From contig CAZWCX010000095.1 in the NCBI GenBank assembly GCA_964632945.1, positions 1-29,270 of the forward strand: 29,270 nucleotides of DNA. The letters are read 5' to 3'. The stretch is from CAZWCX01 sp964632945 (lineage in GTDB: Bacteria > Planctomycetota > MHYJ01 > WSZJ01 > CAZWCX01). Each line of letters opens with the position of its first letter. Position 1 is the stretch's first letter. Position numbers and translations under genes: made by a program. Below the pieces are notes generated by a model that was given only the letters and a program-made list of their open reading frames with translations, did not search any database and was not told the DNA's origin. Of the stretch, positions 7,814-15,309 are shown piece by piece.

Positions 7814-8611
7814 TCATGCGGTCGCCCAGCGGAAGGTGGCCGAGATCGGCAGGTGGTCGGAGGGTTCGGCCATGGTGGGCAAGGAGGTGTCGTTGTTCAG
7901 CGGCAGCACGTTGGCGGGGTGTGCCGCCAGATCCGGGGTGTGGAAGAGGAAGTCGATCCGGCGCGCGCGCCGGTTGGCGTTGGCGGTGAAGGCGTCGGGC
8001 CGGTCCCGGTAGGCGTCGAGGAACCCGCGCCGGACAAAGGGTTCGAGAACGGGGTTGGCCGCCTCCGCGTTGAAGTCGCCGCACACTACCCAGGTGGCGC
8101 ATGCGGGTTCGACGCGCTCGATCCGTTCCAGCAGGAGCGGGACCTGGCGCGCGCCGTAGCGTTGGGGGCCGGGAAGGTCCGGGGGGTCCCATTTCACGTG
8201 GGTGGTGGCCACCCCGAAGCGGCGGCCCTCCTGCTCGAAAACGCCGAGCAGGGCCAGGTGTCCGGACGCGGGACGATCCGCGTCACCGTCGTCGTATTCG
8301 AACGAGTGGACCGCCAGCGTGAGGAGCGCCGACTCGCGCACGGCGAGCGCGCAGCCGTCCGGCCGCCCCCGGCCCTTGCGCGCGAAGTGGCAGCGGTAGC
8401 CGAGCGGTCCGAGCGCGCGTTCGACATGGCCGAGGGCGACCGGCTCCATCTCCTGGAACCCGACCACGTCCGCGCCGAGCCGGACGATGCGGAGGGCCAG
8501 GGCCGGATGGCGCCAGGTCGGATCGAGGTACATGGAGGGAGTGCGCGGAAAGTACTCGGGCTTGATGTACGAGTCGGCGAGGACATTGTACGTGGCCACG
8601 GTAAAGGGCAT
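7814..8611 (-). CDS. Endonuclease/exonuclease/phosphatase (EEP) family, CCR4/nocturnin-like, 265 aa
   Basis: A metal-dependent phosphodiesterase of the DNase I-like EEP superfamily. The start is ATG 8611 (MPFTVATYN), with GGAG five to eight bases upstream; the longer frame is Arg-rich. The full catalytic set is visible: TYNVLAD with the first Asn (residue 9), FQEME with the metal-binding Glu, THVKW with a His, GDFNAEA with Asp and Asn, a RIDFLF segment, and the terminal SDHLPI His. The opening TYNVLADSYIKPEYF and the PEYFPRTPSMYLDPTWR stretch resemble eukaryotic CCR4/nocturnin/Angel deadenylase and 2',5'-phosphodiesterase proteins more than exonuclease III or sphingomyelinase. No signal peptide is present, so it acts in the cytoplasm. 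The substrate could be RNA tails, nucleotides or phospholipid head groups. Confidence 0.88.
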   Translation of the reverse strand: MPFTVATYNVLADSYIKPEYFPRTPSMYLDPTWRHPALALRIVRLGADVVGFQEMEPVALGHVERALGPLGYRCHFARKGRGRPDGCALAVRESALLTLAVHSFEYDDGDADRPASGHLALLGVFEQEGRRFGVATTHVKWDPPDLPGPQRYGARQVPLLLERIERVEPACATWVVCGDFNAEAANPVLEPFVRRGFLDAYRDRPDAFTANANRRARRIDFLFHTPDLAAHPANVLPLNNDTSLPTMAEPSDHLPISATFRWATA

Positions 8612-8656
8612 GATCCGCTCCGGGGGCAGGATCGCCGGGGAAGCGTCCGCCGGTCC

Positions 8657-8685
8657 ATTCTCTCCATGACGGCCCCGACTGGCAA
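8657..8685 (-). promoter_or_regulatory. Possible promoter for the EEP phosphodiesterase
   Basis: On the minus strand TTGCCA (8685-8680) is followed after 17 bases by GAGAAT (8662-8657), about 45 bases before ATG 8611. The -35 element is good and the -10 is weak. Confidence 0.35.
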
Positions 8686-8822
8686 GGATCGGACGATGGC
8701 GTCGGCAGGAGGCCCGGGACGCGCGAACCATCCGCGCGGGCGCGCGGGCGGTGGGAACGTCGGCGCGATCCGGCCGCCCGGGGCGCGCCCCGGACGCTCC
8801 GACGAGGGAAGGGGCTGAATCG

Positions 8823-10145
8823 ATGCCCGGGTCCGATCCGTATGCCGCGATGCGGCTGCGCGACTACCGGCTCTTCCTGAGCGGCGGCCTGCTGGCCGGC
8901 GCCGGCAATCAGATGTGCGGCGTGGCCGTCGGCTGGGAGATCTACCAGCGCACCGGGTCGCCGCTGGCCCTCGGCATGGTCGGCCTCGTGCAGGTCGTGC
9001 CGATCCTTCTCTTCGCCCTGCCCGCAGGGCACTTGGCCGATCGCTTCGATCGCCGCCGCATCATCCTCCTCATGCAGGCGGCGATCGTCTGCGCCCTTCT
9101 CACCCTCGCCGCGATCTCCTGGACCCGCGCCCCGGTGTGGGTCATGTACCTGTGCCTGTTCGCCACTTCCTCGGCGCGCGCGTTCCATTGGCCCGCCCGC
9201 GTCGCCCTGCTGCCGCAGATCGTCCCGCGGGAGGCGTTACAGAACGCGGTGACCTGGAGTTCGAGCGGATTCCAGCTCTCCTCGGTCGCCGGACCGACCC
9301 TGGGCGGGCTGCTGATCGCGTGGACCGGCGCCCCGGCGACGGTCTACCTGATCGCCGCGGGCGCGAGTCTCGTGTTCGCCGGCACCGTCGCATTCCTGCG
9401 TCCGCCGCCGGTCGTGCGGGCCCCCGCGCCGATCTCCGTCGAACGCATGGTCGCCGGCGTTCGCTTCGTCTGGGGCACGCGGGAACTCCTCGCGGCGATG
9501 ACGCTGGACATGATGGCGGTCCTCTTCGGAGGCGCCACCGCCCTCCTGCCCGTTTACGCCCAGGACATCCTGAACGTCGGACCCGACGGCTTCGGCTGGC
9601 TGCGCGCCGCGCCGGCCCTCGGGGCCTTCGCCATGGCCCTCACCCTGGCCCACCGCGCCCCGATCCGGCGCGCCGGACCGGTCCTCCTGGCCACCGTCGC
9701 CGGCTTCGGGGCCGCCACCATGGCCTTCGGGTTCTCCACCTCCTTTCCCGTCGCGTTCGCCTCCCTGGTCGCGTGCGGCGCCTTCGACAACGTGAGCGTG
9801 GTGGTGCGCCAGACCCTCCTGCAATTGCGCACCCCGGATGAGATGCGCGGACGCGTCGCCGCCGTCAACAGCGTCTTCATCAGCGCGTCGAACGAACTGG
9901 GCGAGCTCGAGTCCGGCGTGGTGGCCCACTTCCTCGGGCCCGTCTTCAGCGTCGTCAGCGGCGGCCTCGGCACCATGCTGGTCGTGCTCGCGGTCGCCTG
10001 GCGCTTTCCGGAACTCCGGCGGCTCGGCGCTCTCGAGGACCTCCAGCCCCGCACCGATGCCGAGGTCCGGCCGCCCGCCACGACCGTCGCCCCGGAAGCC
10101 GCGGCCCGGCCCGGCCCCGAGTCCGCCTCGCCCCCACCCCCCTGA
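8823..10145 (+). CDS. MFS transporter, EntS/MFS_3-like exporter, 440 aa
   Basis: A twelve-helix major facilitator superfamily protein. The start at ATG 8823 (MPGSDPYAAMRLRDYRLFLSG) has GGAAGGGG 8-15 bases upstream. MRLRDYRLFLSGGLLAGAGNQM is the typical opening of the MFS_3/EntS-like exporters. The loop 2-3 signature appears as GHLADRFDRRRIILLMQ (G-x-L-A-D-R-x-x-R-R), followed by regular hydrophobic helices through the rest of the chain. WSSSGFQLSSVAGPTLGGLL corresponds to the helix 5 'antiporter-like' motif (motif C). The last ~50 residues are a hydrophilic Pro/Ala-rich tail. Relatives export siderophores, macrolides and other small molecules, so efflux is the likely role; the substrate is unknown. 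It is divergent from the EEP gene and convergent with the SGNH gene with only 22 bases between. Confidence 0.88.
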   Translation: MPGSDPYAAMRLRDYRLFLSGGLLAGAGNQMCGVAVGWEIYQRTGSPLALGMVGLVQVVPILLFALPAGHLADRFDRRRIILLMQAAIVCALLTLAAISWTRAPVWVMYLCLFATSSARAFHWPARVALLPQIVPREALQNAVTWSSSGFQLSSVAGPTLGGLLIAWTGAPATVYLIAAGASLVFAGTVAFLRPPPVVRAPAPISVERMVAGVRFVWGTRELLAAMTLDMMAVLFGGATALLPVYAQDILNVGPDGFGWLRAAPALGAFAMALTLAHRAPIRRAGPVLLATVAGFGAATMAFGFSTSFPVAFASLVACGAFDNVSVVVRQTLLQLRTPDEMRGRVAAVNSVFISASNELGELESGVVAHFLGPVFSVVSGGLGTMLVVLAVAWRFPELRRLGALEDLQPRTDAEVRPPATTVAPEAAARPGPESASPPPP

Positions 10146-10167
10146 CCACGCCGCCGCCGCCGGGCCT

Positions 10168-11160
10168 TCACTTCCCGCCCAGCGCGCGCCGAATCTCGAG
10201 CAGGAACAGCCGGCGAATCGCATCGGTGCCCCGCCGGTTGGGCAGCTCGAGATCATCCTGAAACCAGCAGTGCGGATCTTCGGGTCGATAGTGGGCGTGC
10301 CAGAACTTCGCGGAATGGACGCCGTGTCCCAGAAAGGCATCGTGGAGTTCGACCAGGTGCACCTGCTCGTGACGCTCCGCGCAGCGACGAATCGCGCGAT
10401 TGTACCGGCGGAACAACTCCATCCCGTCCTCCCACTCCGGCAGGCCGATGCGCTCGAGGTCGCCGGTCCCGTCGGTGGCGTCCAGAATGGTGCCCAGGAA
10501 GATGTGGCAGCCGCCCGGGAAGCGGGCGATCAGGGCGGTCACGATCTGGTCCAGGCGGGCTTCAAACGCCTGCACCCACGGAAGTGCCTGCGCGAGCGTG
10601 GCCCCGCAGATCGCGCCGTCCCGAGGCGCCTCCCGCCCGTACTCCCGGAAGACGTCCCCGGCCCCCGTGGTCAGGACCACGATGCCCAGGATCTCCTCCT
10701 TTTGCACCGGGAACTTCTGCACCTGCTTCTCGAGGTGCTCGATCGACGAGGTGCCCTCCACGGCGCGGTTGAAGCTCCGCAGGCGGGGAAACAGCGAACG
10801 CAGGCTGATCCCCCGGAGATCCGCCGAGTCTCCCTGGATCGGCTCGGCCAGACGGAAGAAGTACCCCTCGTCCCGCGAAACCCCGGCGCCTTCGGTGACG
10901 CCGTCCCCCATCCCGAGCAGGTAGACCGGACGCCACGAAATCGGCGCGAGAAATTCCTCGGCCGCCACCGCCGGGCCTGCGGGCCCGTGGCCGACCGCGA
11001 GCGCCAGGTGAAAGTGACGAAACGACCAGGCCGCGACACACCCCAAGCCGCCGATCACGAGCAGCAGGGTGAGGCGGCGCCCCCGGGACCACCCGGCGCG
11101 AGTCGGGAAGTCGGTGGGCGGAGGAGGCCGTTTACCGACCGGGGGGGGTGGTTCGCGCAT
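10168..11160 (-). CDS. SGNH/GDSL-fold membrane-anchored protein lacking catalytic residues, 330 aa
   Basis: The start is ATG 11160 (MREPPPPVGKR). A Pro-rich cytoplasmic tail precedes one N-terminal helix (LTLLLVIGGLGCVAAW, about residues 34-49), so the rest is probably periplasmic or surface-exposed and anchored. The fold signature is clear: VYLLGMGDGVTEGAG aligns with block I (G-D-S-x-T-x-G), TTGAGDVF with block III (G-x-N-D), and FQDDLELPNRRGTDAI with block V (D-x-x-H-P-N-x-x-G). The nucleophilic Ser is Gly (codon 10900-10902), the block III Asn is Gly, and the block V His is Leu. An esterase, lipase or acetylhydrolase reaction is therefore unlikely, and a binding or scaffold role is more plausible. 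No ribosome site is visible, and the promoter geometry suggests a leaderless mRNA. Confidence 0.8.
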   Translation of the reverse strand: MREPPPPVGKRPPPPTDFPTRAGWSRGRRLTLLLVIGGLGCVAAWSFRHFHLALAVGHGPAGPAVAAEEFLAPISWRPVYLLGMGDGVTEGAGVSRDEGYFFRLAEPIQGDSADLRGISLRSLFPRLRSFNRAVEGTSSIEHLEKQVQKFPVQKEEILGIVVLTTGAGDVFREYGREAPRDGAICGATLAQALPWVQAFEARLDQIVTALIARFPGGCHIFLGTILDATDGTGDLERIGLPEWEDGMELFRRYNRAIRRCAERHEQVHLVELHDAFLGHGVHSAKFWHAHYRPEDPHCWFQDDLELPNRRGTDAIRRLFLLEIRRALGGK

Positions 11161-11166
11161 GGCCCG

Positions 11167-11196
11167 ATTGTAGCCCTCGGCTCCGTTCACCGTCAA
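11167..11196 (-). promoter_or_regulatory. Sigma-70-type promoter placing +1 at the SGNH start codon
   Basis: On the minus strand TTGACG (11196-11191), an 18-base spacer and TACAAT (11172-11167) form one of the best consensus matches in the window. Only six bases (CGGGCC) separate the -10 element from the A of ATG 11160. The expected transcription start therefore falls on the start codon itself. Confidence 0.6.
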
Positions 11197-11280
11197 CCGC
11201 GTCCTCCGCGCCGCATTTCGGCCGGAACCCGGCGACGGGCGCGGGGTTTAACCCGCATGGTCCCCAGCGAGGAGGTCCAC

Positions 11281-11982
11281 ATGCGGTCATATCTCATTGT
11301 GGCGGCTTTGTTTGCGTTCGTCACGGCGGCGACGGCAGATGAGGCGCTGGATCGCCAGGCCCGGGAGGCCGTGGACGCATTCAAGAAGGCCTACGCCTCC
11401 AAGGAGGAGCATCTGCGGGTTGCCGCGGTGCCCCTGCTGGGGGATCCGGCCCACCCGCTGACGATCAAGGCGCTCGCGACCCTGTTGAACTCCGACGTCG
11501 ATGCGGTTCGGGTCACCGCGGCGGAGACGCTGGCGCACTTCAGCGGCCGCAAGGATGTCGTGCCCGTGCTTTCCGCCGGACTGAGCGCCAACGTGAATCG
11601 GCCGGACGTGGCCAAGGCGATCGTTACCGCGTTGGGGAAGAGCGACGATCCGGCGGCGGCCCCCGTGCTCGAGAAGTACGTCAAGGAGATGATCCCCAAG
11701 CGGGACGTGGACGACATCGAGGCGGAACGGGCGGGGGTGGATGCGCTGGGGCAACTGCGGTGGAAAGCGGCCGTCGATTCGCTGCTCGACCTCTTGCAGC
11801 GGAATGCCGTGAGCGGCGGGCGCAAAGGCGACGGTCGGCACAAGTCCCGCGCCAACGTGGCCGACGCCTGCAAGAAGGCCCTGCGCGGGTTGACCGGCGA
11901 GAAGCACGACAACTGGCGCGAGTGGAAGGACTGGTGGGAGGACAGCGCCAAGCTCTACGACGACCGGCTCAACAAGCGGTAG
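11281..11982 (+). CDS. Secreted HEAT-repeat protein, 233 aa
   Basis: The start at ATG 11281 is set by GAGGAGG just upstream (about 11269-11275); an in-frame ATG at 11257 has no such site. The N-terminus MRSYLIVAALFAFVTAATADEA is a classical signal peptide with a predicted cut after ATA or ADE. The mature part holds three to four HEAT/PBS-lyase-type helical repeats, for example PLTIKALATLLNSDVDAVRV, TAAETLAHFSGRKDVVPVL and AIVTALGKSDDPAAAPVLEK. It ends in a Trp-rich acidic helix (NWREWKDWWEDSAKLYDDR). Such repeats mediate protein binding. The C-terminal WREWKDWWE tail recurs in my experience in planctomycetal HEAT proteins; treat that as an impression. It is divergent from the SGNH gene (120 bases) and ends before two stem-loops shared with the convergent propeller gene. 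Confidence 0.82.
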   Translation: MRSYLIVAALFAFVTAATADEALDRQAREAVDAFKKAYASKEEHLRVAAVPLLGDPAHPLTIKALATLLNSDVDAVRVTAAETLAHFSGRKDVVPVLSAGLSANVNRPDVAKAIVTALGKSDDPAAAPVLEKYVKEMIPKRDVDDIEAERAGVDALGQLRWKAAVDSLLDLLQRNAVSGGRKGDGRHKSRANVADACKKALRGLTGEKHDNWREWKDWWEDSAKLYDDRLNKR

Positions 11983-11994
11983 TCGATCTCCGCG

Positions 11995-12038
11995 CCCGGC
12001 CCCCCCGGCCGGGCCGAAGCCTGCGGGCGGACCGCAGG
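11995..12038. terminator. Two tandem stem-loops between convergent genes
   Basis: CCCGGCC (11995-12001) pairs with GGCCGGG (12007-12013) around five C's. CCTGCGG (12020-12026) pairs with CCGCAGG (12032-12038) around GCGGA. Neither has a T run. They lie between the HEAT gene (ends 11982) and the PQQ-like gene (ends 12100) and could act as bidirectional stop or 3'-end protection structures. Confidence 0.45.
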
Positions 12039-12099
12039 ACGGATCTCCTCCGGCGCCGGCGGTCTCCGTCCCCGGCGGCGGCCCCGCGGTTCCGGCGGG

Positions 12100-13446
12100 C
12101 TAGTCGCCGCGGATCCCGTCCGTCCCAGGCGTGACGGTTTCCTCGTCGTCGGGGGTGCCGACCACCCCGCGACCTCCGCCCGGGGAACGGGTATTCGTCA
12201 TCGTGTGGGCCGCATTGCCGCCCCACTGGTCCCAGCCGTCGGCCTTGGGATCCCCGGCGTCCATGCACAGCAGCAGGCCTTGATCGGTCGTGACGTAGAC
12301 GCGGCCCTTGTGCAGGACCGGCGACCAGCGGATCGCGCCGCCGGCCTCGAAGCGCCAGATCACATCCCCCGTGCGCGCGTCGACACAAAAAAGGCCTCCG
12401 GCCAGAGAGCCGACGTAGACCTTCCCGTTCGCGAAGGCCGGGGACGAGAGCGCGGAGGTCGACCCGCTGCCCAGGGCTGCGCGTCGAGCGGCGCGGTCGG
12501 ACGGGTCGGCGGGGGGCGGCGTCGATTGCAGTTTCGTGCTCCAGCGGGTCGCGCCGTCGTGCGCATTCAGGCACACGAGTTCGCCGGTGCGCGTCCCGAC
12601 GAAGATCGAATGGCCCGTGCGGATCGGCGTCGATGCCATCGTCCACAGGGTCGCGCCGGTCTCGAGTACGTTTCCAGCCTCGGAGGAGACACTCGTCTCC
12701 CAGCGCGGCTTCCCGGTGTCGGTCTCCAGGCAGGCCAGGATGGTCCCCCCCCGGGTATTCACGAGCAGATTCTTCCCGTCCAGGGTGGGCACGGACGCGG
12801 CCGCCGCGTTGCGTTTCCAGAGTTCCCGGCCATTGCGGTCGAAGGCGCGTACGCTGCCGTCATTCAGGCTGACATAGACGCGCCCGTCCTGCACGGCCGG
12901 CGAGCCGGTGATCTCGCACGGAATCCGTCGTGTCCAGACATCCCGGCCGGTGCGCTTGTCCAGGCACATCAGATGGAAGTGGCTGTCGCGCGCGGCGCCG
13001 CTCCCGACGTAGACGCGGTCCCCCTCCAAGGCGGGGGTGGACAGGACCGGGTCACCCAACCAGCGCTTCCAGGCGATCTTTCCCGACTTCGTCGGGATGG
13101 AGTAGATCGTACACGATTCCGTCGTCGAGTAGGTCGTGTCCCCGTCCCGGACCACCGCGCCGACGCCGTTGTCGTCGAGCGCGCGCCGCCACTCGAGACC
13201 GCCGTCCGTGAGCCGAACGGCGTGCAACTCGCTGCCGCTCCAGCCGGAGCCCACGACCGCGACGCCTCCATGAATCGCGGGAGGGGCGGAGAGCCCGGCG
13301 GGACCGCAGGTGTGCTTCCACAACAACTGGGGGGCATGCGGCGGTTTCGCGGCCGACTCTTCACCCCACCCGATCCCGGGCGCGATCCCGGCGGCCAGTC
13401 CCAGGATCCACCCGGCGACGACGACCCGCATCTGCGTTCGTGACAT
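12100..13446 (-). CDS. Secreted PQQ-like beta-propeller protein, 448 aa
   Basis: The start at ATG 13446 (MSRTQMRVVVAGWILG) is supported by GGAGGAGG six bases upstream. Residues 1-28 form a signal peptide ending near GIGWGEES. The mature protein is built of repeated four-strand blades in which a strand reading like D-G-R-V-Y-V-x-x-x-D-G is followed by a Trp strand. Examples are IAWKRWLGDPVLSTPALEG, DVWTRRIPCEITGSPAVQDG, RELWKRN, KPRWETSV, ATRWSTKLQS and VIWRFEAGGAIRWSPVLHKG. The blades fit the PQQ_2/BamB-like propeller family; roughly seven to eight can be counted. The cofactor-binding and metal-site residues of quinoprotein dehydrogenases are not evident, so a structural or binding role outside the cytoplasm is more likely than an oxidoreductase. 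The tail (WDQWGGNAAHTMTNT) ends in a Pro/Gly/Asp-rich extension. It lies downstream of the duplicated-module protein on the same strand, but 327 bases separate them. Confidence 0.87.
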   Translation of the reverse strand: MSRTQMRVVVAGWILGLAAGIAPGIGWGEESAAKPPHAPQLLWKHTCGPAGLSAPPAIHGGVAVVGSGWSGSELHAVRLTDGGLEWRRALDDNGVGAVVRDGDTTYSTTESCTIYSIPTKSGKIAWKRWLGDPVLSTPALEGDRVYVGSGAARDSHFHLMCLDKRTGRDVWTRRIPCEITGSPAVQDGRVYVSLNDGSVRAFDRNGRELWKRNAAAASVPTLDGKNLLVNTRGGTILACLETDTGKPRWETSVSSEAGNVLETGATLWTMASTPIRTGHSIFVGTRTGELVCLNAHDGATRWSTKLQSTPPPADPSDRAARRAALGSGSTSALSSPAFANGKVYVGSLAGGLFCVDARTGDVIWRFEAGGAIRWSPVLHKGRVYVTTDQGLLLCMDAGDPKADGWDQWGGNAAHTMTNTRSPGGGRGVVGTPDDEETVTPGTDGIRGD

Positions 13447-13773
13447 CTCGTTCCTCCTCCCAGACCCAGGTTCGGCTCTCGGCTCGTGATCCCGCAGACG
13501 GGGGAGAATCGCAAGGCCCGTGCCCGCAGGCCCAGCCTGGCGGAGAGAGCGGGACGGCGAGCGCAACCCATTGATTTTCAATCCGTTCCGGTCGGCGCTC
13601 CGCCCGTCCGGCGAACCGGTGGTGTGCCCGGGGGTGTAAACTCCCTTGTCATTTCCTCCCGAAGCCGGCCGGCCGCGGATGATCCGACGGATCCCGGGCG
13701 GAACTCTGGGGAGCGCCGGGAGCCGGACCCTGTCCCTGACCCCGAATCCCGGCGCACCCCCCTGTCGTGGGCG
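13447..13773. other. Intergenic region upstream of the propeller gene
   Basis: These 327 bases hold no plausible gene. They contain the ribosome site of the propeller gene and an AT-rich inverted repeat, ATTGA-TTT-TCAAT (13570-13582), in an otherwise GC-rich stretch about 125 bases before ATG 13446. I could not find a convincing -35/-10 pair on the minus strand, so the promoter is undetermined. Confidence 0.5.
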
Positions 13774-14991
13774 TCAGTCCCCCGAGGTCCAGCTCACGTC
13801 CTTGTCCATGTAGTAGGAGAAGCCCTGCCCGTCGCCGCCGACGTGGGAGTCGGTGTACCGGGAGTGATGTCCCCACGGACCGCCGCGCCCCCCCGCGCGC
13901 CGCGCGAGTTCGACCAGGTTGAAGAGCGCGGGCCCGCCTTCCACGCCGCCGTTGCCCGCGGCATCGACCCAGTACCGACCCTGCAGAACCGGACCCAGCC
14001 GTTGCAGCGCGAGCACGTCCAGGGGATGAAGCTCCCGGCCGTTGATGAAGACTCCGGTGCCTCCCCCCGACGCGTTCGCGGCGAGGTTTCCGCCGAGTTC
14101 CAACCCAGCCGGGATCGCCCCGAGCATCGGGCCGCCCCGCAACCCCCACGCGCCGCAGCCGCGATCGTACCAGTAGTCGCCGGCCTGGACCCGAACCTGA
14201 AAGGTAGACTCCATCGCGGCAAGTTCGGCCTCGGTCAGCGGCTTGCCGTTGATGACGACCCGGCGGGATGCGCTCTCCGTCCGGGTAGGATGGTCCGACC
14301 CGCGGTTCGCGCCGGCGGGCGCTCCCGCGCGGCGCAGCTCGAACGCGCCGTCCGCGGATTCGATCGTCAACCGATCCCCGACCAGCCGACCGGTGAAGGG
14401 AAAAGACTCGCCATCTTCGAAGAGGGTACCGGTCAGTCGCTCCGGACTTCCCGACACCCGGACCGGGTAGGCTTCGCCATCCACTTCCAGACGGCCCGAC
14501 CAGGATCCGTCCCGGCCTTCGAGGACCATCGAAACGCCGTCGCCGGCGAACTGTCCGGCGAGCGGATCGCCCGCGTTCTCGCCCGGGCGGCGGGCGAACG
14601 GATTCCGCGGTTCCCCGGCCGGGATCGCCGCGGAATCCGGTTCGAAGTCGAGCGCACGAACCGTGCTCCAGACCGGCTGTCCGGAGGCGTCGAGTTCGGC
14701 GAGTTCGACGCGCAACCGTCCGTCCGGGCGCCAGGCGCGCAGGAACAGCGGCTGCCCGGCCAGGGTGACGCTCCCCAGGAGCATGTCCTTTTCCTGTCGC
14801 GCGCGCACCAGGCCCGTCGACCCGTTCCCGGCGAGTGTCCCGGTGAACTGGTCGCCGGAGCCCCGTTCGAGCACGAGCCGGACTCCGCCGCTCGGCGTGG
14901 GCAGGGTGTAGGCGCCGGCAAAGTCCTGCGCGAAGGCCGGGGTTCCAAGGAGGGCGGTTCCCAAGAGCAGGGCGATGGAGAGGGATCGCAT
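13774..14991 (-). CDS. Secreted protein with two beta-rich domains and a duplicated INGxxL...GGP module, 405 aa
   Basis: The start at ATG 14991 (MRSLSIALLLGTALLGTPAFAQ) has AGGAG 8-12 bases upstream and gives a clean signal peptide cut after AFA. Two beta-rich domains follow. The first, at about 24-95, begins DFAGAYTLPTP. The second, at about 165-240, contains GDGVSMVLEGRDGSW. Both have the G-x-Y/F...L-x-L...G-x-L rhythm of lipocalin-like barrels. The C-terminal third carries a module twice, offset by 69 residues. The first copy (from about 244) contains VVINGKPL, GDYWYDRGCG and RGGP. The second (from about 313) contains VFINGREL, GRYWVDAAGN and EGGP. The end is rich in His, Tyr, Gly and Ser. 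The function is not known to me; the module resembles uncharacterised secreted bacterial proteins. It lies downstream of the regulator/kinase pair on the same strand. Confidence 0.8.
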   Translation of the reverse strand: MRSLSIALLLGTALLGTPAFAQDFAGAYTLPTPSGGVRLVLERGSGDQFTGTLAGNGSTGLVRARQEKDMLLGSVTLAGQPLFLRAWRPDGRLRVELAELDASGQPVWSTVRALDFEPDSAAIPAGEPRNPFARRPGENAGDPLAGQFAGDGVSMVLEGRDGSWSGRLEVDGEAYPVRVSGSPERLTGTLFEDGESFPFTGRLVGDRLTIESADGAFELRRAGAPAGANRGSDHPTRTESASRRVVINGKPLTEAELAAMESTFQVRVQAGDYWYDRGCGAWGLRGGPMLGAIPAGLELGGNLAANASGGGTGVFINGRELHPLDVLALQRLGPVLQGRYWVDAAGNGGVEGGPALFNLVELARRAGGRGGPWGHHSRYTDSHVGGDGQGFSYYMDKDVSWTSGD

Positions 14992-15309
14992 GGGGCAACT
15001 CCTGGATGGGGGATGAATGAACTCGACGGAGGAACAAGGGAAAAGCACGTGGTGTGCCCGCCGCTGGACGAAACCACAAGCCAAGGGAGTAGAATGGCTT
15101 GCGGCGTTTCCGGGCGGGCGTGGGGTGTCGGGTGATCCCGACACTCCGTCGCCGGGTGTCGGGGCGACCCGACAGAGTCGAGGTTGCGCGGGACTTGGCG
15201 ATACCACCCCGCCGGTGCGGGGTTCCTCCGGCGGAGCGCGGATGCGATCGGACCGAAGGCGGCGCGGCCGTTCGTGTCGTCCGGTTCGCGGCGCGGGTTC
15301 GCGTTCGAC
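14992..15309. other. Intergenic region between kinase and duplicated-module gene
   Basis: About 318 bases without a supported gene. It holds the AGGAG ribosome site of the downstream gene, a slightly AT-richer segment at 15010-15110, and the two near-identical tetraloop hairpins listed separately at 15125-15174. No convincing minus-strand promoter was found. Confidence 0.5.
15125..15174. repeat. Two tandem near-identical tetraloop hairpins
   Basis: GTGTCGGG (15125-15132) pairs perfectly with CCCGACAC (15137-15144) around TGAT. Twelve bases later TGTCGGG (15157-15163) pairs with CCCGACA (15168-15174) around GCGA. The two units share the stem and differ only in the loop and outermost pair. They lie in the region between the kinase stop (15310) and the next gene's start (14991) on the same strand. 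They could be a terminator, an mRNA-stability element or a protein-binding repeat. Confidence 0.7.

Noticed and set aside
9838..11280. Upstream extension of the HEAT-protein frame
   Set aside because: It runs antisense through the SGNH gene and in another frame of the MFS gene. The signal peptide and GGAGG fix the start at 11281.
13619..15060. The 12-mer GTGGTGTGCCCG found upstream of both secreted-protein genes (13619-13630 and 15049-15060)
   Set aside because: A shared 12-mer is expected by chance many times in 29 kb of GC-rich sequence, and the distances to the starts differ (about 170 and 60 bases).
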